A stretch of 64,000 nt of DNA from Marivita sp030148515 (GTDB lineage Bacteria > Pseudomonadota > Alphaproteobacteria > Rhodobacterales > Rhodobacteraceae): NCBI RefSeq assembly GCF_048006345.1, contig NZ_CP180351.1, positions 4,278,001 to 4,342,000 of the forward strand. The letters are read 5' to 3'. Positions 52,370 through 61,553 of this stretch are shown in pieces. How positions within the stretch are numbered: the first letter of the stretch is position 1; every line of letters starts with the position of its first letter. The notes under the pieces were generated by a model. That model did no database searches, was not told the DNA's origin, and saw only the letters and a program-made list of their open reading frames with translations. A program made the position numbers and the translations under genes.

Positions 52370-54919
52370 ATGGCATTTATCAAAACAACAGAACTCGCGG
52401 CGACACAATCCACCGATGAAGTCGACCTGTTTCTGTGGGATATCGTGAATGCGACCACGTTCAAGGGAGTGAACAGGTCGGTTGTGCTTCAGGACAAGAC
52501 CCCAAAAACGTTTGACAATGGGACACCGGCGCCGCCAGCAGGTGTTGCGATTATCTCAGGGGCTTGGGAGACGTGGCAACTGACCAACGGCGGAAGTGGC
52601 CGTGATGTCATGATGGAGTTGCCGGTAAAGTCCGGAACAACGACCTATACCATGCGGACGCCGAGCTATGCCAAACTCAGCCCTCCAGCTACGAATACGG
52701 CAACACAGGGAAATGTATCGCTCGGCGCAGATGGATTGACGCTCCAGTCGCAGGACCTTAAAACCCTTAACGCGCACGCCTTCAGCGAAAAGGCCCCCAA
52801 GACCGGCAAGATCTATTTCGAAGTGACGGCTTTGACCCACGGCTTCGGTCTATTGGTCGGTTTGGCTCCGCTCACTGCGCCTGCGTCGAACTTCTGGACC
52901 GATTCTGCCTCGGTGTCCTACCGATCGAATGGCATCATCCATTATGGCGGGCAACCGCAAGGAGTGCTGAACGCGCAAGGGGCAAAGGAAAATGGCGCGC
53001 AATGGAGCCTTCCCAACGACACGATCGGCATGGCAGTCGATTACGACAATGGCCAGGTTTGGTTGCGTGGACCGGATGGGTCGTGGCAAGGAGCCAATGC
53101 CGACCCTGCGCAGAACATGGGTGCGCTGACCACGTTTGATGTCACGAAAGACCTTTATCCGCTGATCGGTGTGTTCTCACAGGCGAGTGTTCGCATCAAT
53201 CTGGGCCAAAAGCCTTTTGTTCATGCCCAGCCTTCCGGGTTCGACCGAGGAATCAAGATCAGCGATTCCTCCGATCGCACTCAGGATTTGGCGGGTTTGA
53301 AAATCGCTGCGCGGGTGACGCTTCATAAAAAGGATAGCGGCAGCAACACGAAGGCTCTGATGGTCAATGATCAGGCCGGAGCCACAACGCAAGCTGTCGA
53401 AATCCTTTCGATCACGCGGAACGGCGCGCCTGTGGTTCCTCCGGTCCAGTCCGCATTCGATGCATGGCTCAACGAGCCTGCCAACCTTTCGCAATTCGAC
53501 AACATCTTTCATGCCATCGACTATGCGAAACTGGCATCACAAAGTGGTCAGATCAAAGACACGATGAAATGGATCGCGCCTGTTTATTCAGACTACGCGG
53601 TTGCAGATATCCCATCTGCCTCGTCCGGCGAACCAGAGGCCGTTTTTGCGGTTTTGAACCAGACGGCCAAATCGACGGTGGATAAAAACACTCTCGCCGC
53701 ACAGGTGTCGCCGGATCTGATTGCCAATCTGTCGGGCAAAGAAAACGCCGTGGTCGCCATTTCGGCCGAGCGTCTGACCGAAGAGATCCTTCTGGCAGGC
53801 GCACATGCCGCGGCGGCGGATGGTGAAAAACCCGATTTCCAGATCAGCAATGACAAGCGCGTTGTCACCAACGCCGCAGAATTCAAGCTGCGTCCGACGA
53901 AACTTGCCCAAGCTGGCGATGTTGTTCAACCCATCGTACCACCCGGTGGCTTTACGATGCGGATCGTCGGGCGGCGGATCAAAATCGAATATACGGGACT
54001 GCATTTCGACTTTGCGAACAACGTTCTCAAACAAAACGAAAAAGTAACCTTTGGCTACCAGCAGACAATGTTCCTGGAATTAAAGGAACGCAGCGATGGG
54101 TCGCATGTGTTGATACCCACCTTCAACGATCCTTTGGGCAAACAGCCAAAGACGAAAGGCGAGATTGTCGACTGGAGCAACGTGATCGACAAATGGACGG
54201 TCAGCATGAAGCTGGATCCACCTACTCAGGATAAGACGATGCTTTGGATCGGGCTTGCCTGTGGGGCCGTGGGCATCGTGTTGGGTGGCTTTGCAATCTA
54301 TGGCATTTATAGTTGCGTAGCGGCGGCTGGATCGGAGGCCGAGTTTTTCGGCGATGTTGCCATGCAAGACATGCAGGCCAATAATGGCCAAGGTGAATGG
54401 GACATGCCTCCTGTTCAAGACGCTGGTGGGACGTTCGGACCTTTTCAAGATTTCCCACCGGCCATATTGGTACAACAACAGCAGCAAATAGGTGTTGCGG
54501 GCAATATTTACGATAGCTTTAACGCACCGCTTACTCTTTCGAATGCCGTTGCTGAACCGAACCTATCAGCGAGTCTCGCTTCGACATCCAAAGCAGCGCT
54601 GTCTACGGGGTCGCTTTTGTACACACCACGCTGGGGTGTGGCGTTTAGCGGCCTGAAAACGATGGCCGGACTGGATCACGTCAAAGAGCTCAACCTGACG
54701 GAACAGGACATCAAAAAGTTCGCAGGCGAGGATGTGGACGTACTTGGTCTTGAAACAACCGTGCAGAATTTCCTGAAAACCGCACTCTCACCCTTCGATT
54801 GGCCCGAGACCACTGGCTTCGATCTGACATCGGCAAACCTGCAGGGGGCACTTTTACTGCAAGGCGAATTGAAGTCCTCGACCGTTCAATCGTCAGCAAA
54901 GAAAGGATTGAAATCATGA
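52370..54919 (+). CDS. P47-like protein with inserted SPRY-like domain, second of four
   Basis: The 849-residue protein starts with the same paralogous element (VDLFLWDIVNATTFKGVN, residues about 18-35; then GAWETWQLTNGGSG at about 64-77). A foreign domain is inserted at about 105-285; GKIYFEVTALTHGFGLLVG, DTIGMAVDYDNGQVWL and the closing VRINLGQKPFVHAQPSGF follow the SPRY/B30.2 pattern. The TULIP-like sequence then resumes (LAGLKIAARVTLH; FDAWLNEPANLSQFDNIFHA). A hydrophobic segment lies near 624-652. The end overlaps the third gene by ATGA. AAAGGAAAA precedes the ATG. Confidence 0.75.
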   Translation: MAFIKTTELAATQSTDEVDLFLWDIVNATTFKGVNRSVVLQDKTPKTFDNGTPAPPAGVAIISGAWETWQLTNGGSGRDVMMELPVKSGTTTYTMRTPSYAKLSPPATNTATQGNVSLGADGLTLQSQDLKTLNAHAFSEKAPKTGKIYFEVTALTHGFGLLVGLAPLTAPASNFWTDSASVSYRSNGIIHYGGQPQGVLNAQGAKENGAQWSLPNDTIGMAVDYDNGQVWLRGPDGSWQGANADPAQNMGALTTFDVTKDLYPLIGVFSQASVRINLGQKPFVHAQPSGFDRGIKISDSSDRTQDLAGLKIAARVTLHKKDSGSNTKALMVNDQAGATTQAVEILSITRNGAPVVPPVQSAFDAWLNEPANLSQFDNIFHAIDYAKLASQSGQIKDTMKWIAPVYSDYAVADIPSASSGEPEAVFAVLNQTAKSTVDKNTLAAQVSPDLIANLSGKENAVVAISAERLTEEILLAGAHAAAADGEKPDFQISNDKRVVTNAAEFKLRPTKLAQAGDVVQPIVPPGGFTMRIVGRRIKIEYTGLHFDFANNVLKQNEKVTFGYQQTMFLELKERSDGSHVLIPTFNDPLGKQPKTKGEIVDWSNVIDKWTVSMKLDPPTQDKTMLWIGLACGAVGIVLGGFAIYGIYSCVAAAGSEAEFFGDVAMQDMQANNGQGEWDMPPVQDAGGTFGPFQDFPPAILVQQQQQIGVAGNIYDSFNAPLTLSNAVAEPNLSASLASTSKAALSTGSLLYTPRWGVAFSGLKTMAGLDHVKELNLTEQDIKKFAGEDVDVLGLETTVQNFLKTALSPFDWPETTGFDLTSANLQGALLLQGELKSSTVQSSAKKGLKS

Positions 54920-56670
54920 CGTTCTTGCCCGAAGGCTGTGTGTTTCCGAACCCGGATGTCGAACTTCAAGTTGCAGGCGGTCCACATGAAGTCGGCCTGC
55001 AAGGGTGGGATACCGCCAGCATCCTGACCTTGGACGCAATGAACAAGGTGGTGAAAGGCCAGAACATCACGCTTCCCGCCCTTGGTCAAACCAGCACGTG
55101 GAACGGGGAAATCCATGGTGTCTGGGACAGTTGGGACATGATCCCCGACCCGAATGCGGTTGGCGGTGCGGTGCGCTTTTGCTGTACCCTGAAATCCGGG
55201 CACGCCATCGATGTAAAAGGTACCCAGTACCCCGTTCTCAAGGGGACAAAGGTCTACATCACTGTCAGTATCTCACCGGTCAAAGACCCAAGCGTCAAAT
55301 TGACGGACCCCACGGCAGACGCGGCGCAACCCGGCGAACCCTGGGCGCTTTACGTTCAAAGCAAACCGCACAACCACGTAGATGCCGTGACCGTGGACAT
55401 GATCGAACCGTCCACTTTGACGGGGCCGTTCAAGCCTTTATTCGAGCTATGGTTCAACAAAGAGATCACGTCATTCAACCCTTTGTTCCATGCGGCGTTG
55501 CTCAACACGAAAGCGGCGCACGGGGCGTACCAATGGGTCAAGCCGACGCTTTTGTCCTACGCGTCGCTGACGAATGCCGGGGGCGACGGGTATTTCGCGG
55601 CCTTGTGCAAGACAGACAAGAAAAATCCATCTTGGAAAAAGCTTGCAAACCAGATCGACAGCGCGGTTGCGGATGATTGGCCGTCCGGTGTGAACTCCAT
55701 TTTCGCGATCAGTGGGCCCCGATTTGCCGAGGAATTTCTCAAGCGCGGTGCGGTGCACATCTTCAAAGGGGCTAAGCCCGAAGACTTCGATGTCGACGGC
55801 GACCAGTTGATCGTCACCAACAACAAGATGTTGGTTTGGGGCGACTTCCAATTGGAGGATGGAACTCAAGTCAGCCCAACCGTCCCGAAGAATGGCCTGA
55901 CCATGAAGGTCGTGGAAGACAAGCTCTCCGCAGAATTCACAGGGGTGACCTGGAACCATCCACTCCTTGTCGGAAATGACGTCTTCACGCTGAACTTTAC
56001 GCAGAACGTCTATCTGAAGCTTGCCAAGAACTCCAAAGGTCAGCCGGTCATCATGACCACCAATGACTACAAGGCCCAGAAAAAGAAAAAGGAAGTGCCC
56101 GACATTGAACGACCGCACATTTCTGCCAGACCGGATCGCACGGCCGTCGAATTCGACAGATGGACGCAGATTGTCGGGATGGTTCTATCCGTTCTGTCTA
56201 TTGGTGCCTATTCTGCAAACAAGTGGATTTTGACTGCGGCGGCAGATGCAAAGACAGCAACCGCCGTGACAAACTGGATCAACTCAGCCGACGACGTTCT
56301 GAATGTAGCTGTAGACGGCGAGGAAGCCATGAACTCGGTCTCGCAAACCGTGGCAGACTCCGGCAATCTTGCCGCAGCGGCCGCGTTCGTCGGCGCATCA
56401 CGAACGGTGCTGGACATAAAATACGCCGTTTATCTCTACCGCTTCTATGCATGCGCCGGCATTTTGGCCGCAATATTGGGGGAGGCCGTGTATATAAACA
56501 AGCTGGCAATTACAAGCGATCAAGAGTTTGATCCCGATACACTGCCTGACCTCAACAACTTTCTCGAAAACGTTTTGGGGGCTGAGCAATGGCCCGGAGT
56601 CACGGGCACAGAGCTTAAACACGTGCGATTGGCGCAATCCCTCTTGCTGTATTTCAACCGGACGATGTGA
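54916..56670 (+). CDS. P47-like (TULIP-fold) protein, third of four
   Basis: The 584-residue protein has the paralogous start GLQGWDTASILTLDAMNKVV (about residues 27-46) and the WDSWDMIPDP element (about 70-79). The middle contains PLFELWFNKEITSFNPLFH, which matches the second gene in position. The chain has hydrophobic stretches around 416-440 and 525-550. No signal peptide. It begins inside the stop of the second gene and ends 4 bases before the fourth start, so it is fully coupled. I use the ATG at 54916; the frame upstream belongs to the second gene. Confidence 0.75.
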   Translation: MTFLPEGCVFPNPDVELQVAGGPHEVGLQGWDTASILTLDAMNKVVKGQNITLPALGQTSTWNGEIHGVWDSWDMIPDPNAVGGAVRFCCTLKSGHAIDVKGTQYPVLKGTKVYITVSISPVKDPSVKLTDPTADAAQPGEPWALYVQSKPHNHVDAVTVDMIEPSTLTGPFKPLFELWFNKEITSFNPLFHAALLNTKAAHGAYQWVKPTLLSYASLTNAGGDGYFAALCKTDKKNPSWKKLANQIDSAVADDWPSGVNSIFAISGPRFAEEFLKRGAVHIFKGAKPEDFDVDGDQLIVTNNKMLVWGDFQLEDGTQVSPTVPKNGLTMKVVEDKLSAEFTGVTWNHPLLVGNDVFTLNFTQNVYLKLAKNSKGQPVIMTTNDYKAQKKKKEVPDIERPHISARPDRTAVEFDRWTQIVGMVLSVLSIGAYSANKWILTAAADAKTATAVTNWINSADDVLNVAVDGEEAMNSVSQTVADSGNLAAAAAFVGASRTVLDIKYAVYLYRFYACAGILAAILGEAVYINKLAITSDQEFDPDTLPDLNNFLENVLGAEQWPGVTGTELKHVRLAQSLLLYFNRTM

Positions 56671-56674
56671 CCTC

Positions 56675-58150
56675 ATGCTCGAAGCCTATATCCAGAATCC
56701 GCTGCTCATCGAGACTGCACCCCCTCCGACAGAAGAAGCGTCGACGTTGGACTGGGATACCGTCTTTGCGGTGAGCTATGACGATATCAACAGTGCCATC
56801 AAGAAAAACAAAGGGTGCAGACCCACACATTTGGTTTGCCCGCCATCAGGCTATTTCCAGTTCTCGGTCAACGCGACTTTCGGCGACTGGCAGATTATTC
56901 CGGGTGGCGATGGCGATAGCGTGCATTTCCTTCTGCCAATGACGGATATGACCGCGCATTACGTATTGAAGGGCACGCCAGGGACGGTCACCTGTGATGC
57001 CATGACGATGACCGTCGCGGTCAAGCTGGCTCTTCTCCCGCATACTGGACCCGCGAAAGACGCCGATGGCAACCTCCTGCCGCCGCCAGCCAAGGGCACG
57101 ACACGCCACGCATTGAGGCTGAGAACGACCGGCACAACGCCTCAAGACCCGATCGCAAGCGTGGTGAATGTGGATTATGTCAAACCATTATCCGACCCTA
57201 GCGCCAGCACCCCGATCCGCACTTGTCTTGATAGCTGGGCGCTGACCCAAATCCACACGTTCGAACATATCTTTGCATTCATCGATCTCAACGACCAAAT
57301 TGACCACGGCGACTTTGCCTTCACCAAGCCTGTCACAACCAGTTACGCCGTTTGCGATACGATTGACAAAAGTTCTGGACTGCTGGCTGTTCTTTCAATG
57401 ACATCATCCGACCCGGCGCCTGCTATTCAGCAGGTCTCAAGCCAGGCGATCCCGGACGGCGCGACTGCTGCGTTCCTGATCCGCCGCAAGAGATTCTTGG
57501 TCGACATGGTCAAGCCGGGACTTCTAAAGATGTGGCCAAACCTCGACGACAGCATGCTTGAACTGTCCAAAGACGCGCGAAGTTTGCGCATGAAAGACGG
57601 AACATCCGTCATGTTGCCCGACGTTACGCACAACGGAACCACCTATTCGCCCGAACTCCTGAGCTTTGATTGCAAAGTCTCTGGAAACGAGCTGGTTGTA
57701 ACGACCAGCACGCAGGTCGAAGTTTCACCGGGCATTTATGGCACGTGTTTTTCGCGAACCTACTACGAACTTGAAATCGGAAAGAGCAAGAAAGGCGAGC
57801 AAATCATCAATTACAAGCAGAGCCGAACACCCAGTATTCAAAAAGGTCACTGGTCAAAACCCGGTGTTGAAGTCTTGCAGACCGTATTGACGATCATTGC
57901 GGCCGTTCTCGGGGTCGTTTTGATCGTGTTGACAGACGGCGCTGCGGCAATTGTAGTTGCAGCCCTGCTGTTCGTCATGATCGGGCATTTCGCAGTTACC
58001 AGCTTGCAGGACAAGGCGCTTGATGCCGCACCGGGACTCAGCGAAATGGCCAAACACTTTACCGGCGCCATCAAATGGACGTCGCGCCATATGCATCTCA
58101 CCTCCAGCGGCCTACACGAGTCCTTGCAGCTTGGCGGAGACTTCAGTTGA
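56675..58150 (+). CDS. P47-like (TULIP-fold) protein, fourth of four
   Basis: The 491-residue protein has TLDWDTVFAVSYDDINSAIK (about residues 24-43), the closest of the four to the OrfX/P47 N-terminus, and ATFGDWQIIPGGDGDSV at about 67-83. DSWALTQIHTFEHIFAFID corresponds to the same element of genes two and three. A long hydrophobic region lies at about 415-465. There is no signal peptide. It ends the operon; no terminator with a T run is visible. Confidence 0.75.
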   Translation: MLEAYIQNPLLIETAPPPTEEASTLDWDTVFAVSYDDINSAIKKNKGCRPTHLVCPPSGYFQFSVNATFGDWQIIPGGDGDSVHFLLPMTDMTAHYVLKGTPGTVTCDAMTMTVAVKLALLPHTGPAKDADGNLLPPPAKGTTRHALRLRTTGTTPQDPIASVVNVDYVKPLSDPSASTPIRTCLDSWALTQIHTFEHIFAFIDLNDQIDHGDFAFTKPVTTSYAVCDTIDKSSGLLAVLSMTSSDPAPAIQQVSSQAIPDGATAAFLIRRKRFLVDMVKPGLLKMWPNLDDSMLELSKDARSLRMKDGTSVMLPDVTHNGTTYSPELLSFDCKVSGNELVVTTSTQVEVSPGIYGTCFSRTYYELEIGKSKKGEQIINYKQSRTPSIQKGHWSKPGVEVLQTVLTIIAAVLGVVLIVLTDGAAAIVVAALLFVMIGHFAVTSLQDKALDAAPGLSEMAKHFTGAIKWTSRHMHLTSSGLHESLQLGGDFS

Positions 58151-58504
58151 TCTGACACTTTGGTCAAAATCTCTGGACACGGGACGGCGCCGGATCTCCC
58201 GATCAAACTTGATCTAAAGAGCCATGCCAGAGCCAACTGGTGTTTCCACGTGGTACCCCGATGGCGGTCTGGTGATGCCATCGGGATCGCTCACGACAAT
58301 CGAGAAACTCTCCGCGATTTTGCGAAAAGTGCCATTCTCGTTGCCGTGCTCTCTCCATTCCGAGAAGACAACTCGGGCCTGCGCTTGCTCTGAAAGGCCT
58401 ATCGGCTGCGGTCTGAAGTGCTGCCGCGATGAGGTGTCCGTTCTGCACATTCAGCGCAATTATTTTGCCGGCAGCGTTCTAGGAAAGCATCAACAGATGC
58501 TGCG
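58151..58504. other. Intergenic stretch after the P47-like operon
   Basis: 354 bases. Several short frames on both strands are open, for example 78 codons on the minus strand (58214-58450), but they lack ribosome-binding sites and family resemblance. I do not call a gene. Confidence 0.4.
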
Positions 58505-58981
58505 CTAATTGCACGCAGCGACCCCGTGCCGGATGAGTTCTTTCCCGAGAACGGTGTGATAGCCATTCGTTCTGTGCCGGGCACGATCAAGGAACCATTG
58601 CCGCACCGCGGGTGGGTAATGCGATGCCAGAACTTCTGACCAGTAGTCAAAGTGGACGGGCAAGAGGGGTTGGCCATAATAGCTTGGGCCATGAAAACCG
58701 AACCGGGTCTCGGGGCTGACGCAGACGTTGCCAGCGCCAAGATACATCGTACAGGACGACAGGCAAACGCCTCCGCGGATTTCGACACGTCTGTTTTCGG
58801 CCTTTAACTGCAGCACTTCCTGCGCTCGAGTCCCGATCACACCACCTCGATCATTGCCGACAATGAGCGCCGCGGACTGGGCCGCGGACGGTTGTGCGAG
58901 AAGGGCAAAAAATGCAGCCGAGACAAAGGCCAAAGGGATTTTATTGCGCAGGCATGGCTGCGCATTTGGCAAAAGAGCCAT
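58505..58981 (-). CDS. Exported ClpP/COG3904-like protein
   Basis: The 158-residue protein has a signal peptide (about residues 14-35, cleavage after PSAAQ) and a core with RGGVCLSSCTMYLGAGNVCV and ETRFGFHGPSYYG. This resembles periplasmic proteins of the ClpP/crotonase fold (COG3904), in which a Ser and a His-Gly-Pro loop line the pocket. Proteolysis is uncertain. It is convergent with the P47-like operon and closes the accessory block. Confidence 0.7.
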   Translation of the reverse strand: MALLPNAQPCLRNKIPLAFVSAAFFALLAQPSAAQSAALIVGNDRGGVIGTRAQEVLQLKAENRRVEIRGGVCLSSCTMYLGAGNVCVSPETRFGFHGPSYYGQPLLPVHFDYWSEVLASHYPPAVRQWFLDRARHRTNGYHTVLGKELIRHGVAACN

Positions 58982-59144
58982 TGGAGTACCTCAATGTTCG
59001 ATATTCATCACCAAGGCGCGCTCTTCTGAACCCGCCCACCACGCGCCCAACAAAACAGCGGGTTGTTAAAAGCGGGTTGAGAATTGAATTTTCCTAAACT
59101 CGGAAAAATTCAAATCGCTCCGTTATTGGCGGATGTGCCGGGCG

Positions 59145-59831
59145 TCAGACGCCGACATAGGTTTCGGACACGTCCGGTGTCATTTCTACGAACGCGCCCG
59201 ACCACACGGTTTCGCCACGGGCAAGGATCACCGCCCGGTCCGACACCTGCGCCAGTTCGCGCACCGATTTGTCGATGAGCAGGATTGCGGTTCCGGTCTC
59301 TCGTTTCAGGCGTGCGATGGCGGCCCAGATTTCCTGTCGGATGATCGGGGCGAGGCCTTCTGTCGCCTCGTCGAGGATCAACAGGCGTGGGTTGGTCATA
59401 AGCGCACGCCCTATGGCCAGCATCTGCTGTTCACCGCCAGACAGGGACGCGGCGCGCTGGGTGCGGCGCTCCCCGAGACGCGGAAACAGGTCCGCAATGG
59501 TTTTGAGGGTCCAATCGCCTGGTTGGGCGGCGGCAATAAGGTTTTCCTCCACCGTCAGATCGCGGAAACAGCGCCGCCCCTCGGGGGCGAGGCCGACTCC
59601 CAACCGCGCCACCTTATGGCTGGGCAGTCCGTGTAGCGATTGCCCGGCAAAGCTCAGCCCGCCGTCCGACGCAATCATACGGCAGATCGCCTTGACGGTC
59701 GTCGTCTTGCCCATGCCGTTACGGCCCATGAGTGCAACGACCTCGCCCTCGGCCACGTCCAGTGTCACACCGAACAGCACCTGTGCCACGCCATAGCGGG
59801 CGGTCAGGTTTTCGACCGACAGCAGCGTCAC
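59145..59831 (-). CDS. livF: Branched-chain amino acid-type ABC transporter, ATP-binding protein
   Basis: The 228-residue ATPase has Walker A GRNGMGKTT, the signature LSGGEQQMLAIGRAL and Walker B RLLILDEATEGLAP. The length and PIIRQEIW element fit LivF. It overlaps livG by 4 bases and is the last gene of a five-gene operon. Amino acids or other acids/amides may be the substrate. Confidence 0.92.
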   Translation of the reverse strand: MTLLSVENLTARYGVAQVLFGVTLDVAEGEVVALMGRNGMGKTTTVKAICRMIASDGGLSFAGQSLHGLPSHKVARLGVGLAPEGRRCFRDLTVEENLIAAAQPGDWTLKTIADLFPRLGERRTQRAASLSGGEQQMLAIGRALMTNPRLLILDEATEGLAPIIRQEIWAAIARLKRETGTAILLIDKSVRELAQVSDRAVILARGETVWSGAFVEMTPDVSETYVGV

Positions 59832-60577
59832 GCCTCTTCCCCCAGATAGGCCTCGCGCACGGCGCGGCTCGACTTGATCTCCTCGACCGTTCCGGACGCG
59901 ATCACCTGTCCGTAAACCAGCACGCTGATCCGGTCGGCGAGGGCAAAGACCGCATCCATGTCGTGTTCCACCAGCAGGATCGGTGCTTCGGCCCTGAGTT
60001 GGTCAAGGAACGCCGTCAGCAGTTTTGATCCTTCCGCCCCAAGCCCTGCCATCGGTTCGTCCATCACGAAGGCTTTGGGCGACAGGGTCAGCGCCACGGC
60101 GACCTCAAGCTGACGTCGTTGCCCGTGTGACAGCTCGGCACAGCGGGTGTGTCGATGTTCGATCAGCCCGACACGCTCCAGCGCCGCTTCGGCCTTGGCG
60201 GTCAGCGATGTGTCCGAGAGCGCCCGCGGCCAGAACCGCCACGGATTGCCCGACGCGCCCAAAGCGCCCAGCACGACGTTTTCCAGAACGCTGTCTTCCA
60301 TCGCCAGTGCCGAGATCTGGAACGTGCGTCCCAACCCGGAGCGTGCGCGCGCTTGTGTGCTGTCCTGCGTCACGTCGCGCCCCAAAAGGTGCACCGAGCC
60401 TGAATCTGGCCTCAGCCCCCCGCAGATCTGCGCGATCAGTGTCGACTTGCCCGCGCCATTGGGACCGATGATGGCGTGGATTTCCCCTGCGCGCAGGTCG
60501 ATGGACACATCGTCTGTTGCGGCCAAAGCGCCGAAATTCTTGCACAGATTGCGTGTGGCAAGGATTGGCTCAGACAT
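59828..60577 (-). CDS. livG: Branched-chain amino acid-type ABC transporter, ATP-binding protein
   Basis: The 249-residue ATPase has Walker A GPNGAGKSTL, the signature in LSHGQRRQLEVAVAL and Walker B FVMDEPMAGLG. The LivG-type helix insertion (GLGRTFQISALAMEDSVLENV) is present. The start overlaps the livM end. Confidence 0.92.
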   Translation of the reverse strand: MSEPILATRNLCKNFGALAATDDVSIDLRAGEIHAIIGPNGAGKSTLIAQICGGLRPDSGSVHLLGRDVTQDSTQARARSGLGRTFQISALAMEDSVLENVVLGALGASGNPWRFWPRALSDTSLTAKAEAALERVGLIEHRHTRCAELSHGQRRQLEVAVALTLSPKAFVMDEPMAGLGAEGSKLLTAFLDQLRAEAPILLVEHDMDAVFALADRISVLVYGQVIASGTVEEIKSSRAVREAYLGEEA

Positions 60578-61553
60578 GCGCGCCCTCCTTGCCGGTCAAT
60601 AGACCGATGATCCCACCACGCGCAAACAGCACGATCGCGAGCAGGATCAGGCCCAGATAGATGTGCCAGAACTCGGTCAGCGCCCCCAGCCAATGCTCCA
60701 GCGCCACAAAGAGACAAGCGCCGACCACGGGGCCATAAAGCCGCCCAACCCCGCCGATGATGATCAACACGATCAATTCGCCCGAAAGCTGCCAGCTGAA
60801 CATGGTGGGCGACACGAACCGGTTGAGATCGGCAAAAAGCGCCCCCGCCAAACCGGTGATTGCGCCGGAGATCACAAACGCGACCAGCTTGAGCCGCATC
60901 GGGTTCAGGCCGACCGTCTCAACCCGCGTCGGGACCTGTCGGGCAGCGTTCAACGCCAGCCCAAAAGGCGCGTTCTGGAGCCTCGCGTTCAGGAACAGCA
61001 CAATGCAGAGCAGCACAAAGCACAGTCCGAAAAACTGGATTGGCACCAGCGTGTTCAGTCCGGGAAAGCCGTTCCGCACATAGATCGACAGCCCGTCTTC
61101 GCCGCCATATGTGCTCCAGGAAATGGCGAAGTAGTAGAACATCTGCCCGAAGGCGAGGGTGATCATGATGAAATAGACACCCGAGGTGCGCAGGCTCAGC
61201 AGCCCGATGATCCACGCGGCAAGGGCGGACATGACCACCGCCACCAGCCAGATGATTGGCATGGACTTGGTGCCCGCAAGGCTCATCCCTAAGAGATCAA
61301 GCGAGGTATAGGTCTGCGCATGGTAAGCAAGGATGCCCATCGCATAGCCGCCAATGCCGAAGAACACTGCATGCCCAAGGCTGACCAGCCCGCCGATGCC
61401 AAGCGCGATGTTCAGACCCACTGCGGCAATCGCAAGGATCACCGCGCGGGTGACAAGGGTGATTGTGAACGGCTCGTCGACGACAATGGCCCAAAGAGGT
61501 ACCGCCAGAAGACCTGCGAACACAATCCAGTTGACCAGACGTTCGGGTATCAT
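60570..61553 (-). CDS. livM: Branched-chain amino acid-type ABC transporter, permease
   Basis: The 327-residue protein has about nine to ten membrane spans and the LivM signature GIGGLVSLGHAVFFGIGGYA. The coupling-helix region is LNAARQVPTRVETVGLNP. It overlaps livG by 8 bases and livH by 4 bases. Confidence 0.92.
   Translation of the reverse strand: MIPERLVNWIVFAGLLAVPLWAIVVDEPFTITLVTRAVILAIAAVGLNIALGIGGLVSLGHAVFFGIGGYAMGILAYHAQTYTSLDLLGMSLAGTKSMPIIWLVAVVMSALAAWIIGLLSLRTSGVYFIMITLAFGQMFYYFAISWSTYGGEDGLSIYVRNGFPGLNTLVPIQFFGLCFVLLCIVLFLNARLQNAPFGLALNAARQVPTRVETVGLNPMRLKLVAFVISGAITGLAGALFADLNRFVSPTMFSWQLSGELIVLIIIGGVGRLYGPVVGACLFVALEHWLGALTEFWHIYLGLILLAIVLFARGGIIGLLTGKEGAHV

Noticed and set aside
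50957..58150. Botulinum-like neurotoxin or zinc-protease gene in the P47-like operon
   Set aside because: No HExxH motif or large protease-like gene is present in the block.
58214..58450. Possible 78-codon minus-strand gene
   Set aside because: No ribosome-binding site or recognisable family; left as intergenic.
43382..59144. Attachment-site direct repeat of the tRNA-Gln 3' end
   Set aside because: I looked for a second copy of the tRNA end near the right border and saw none.
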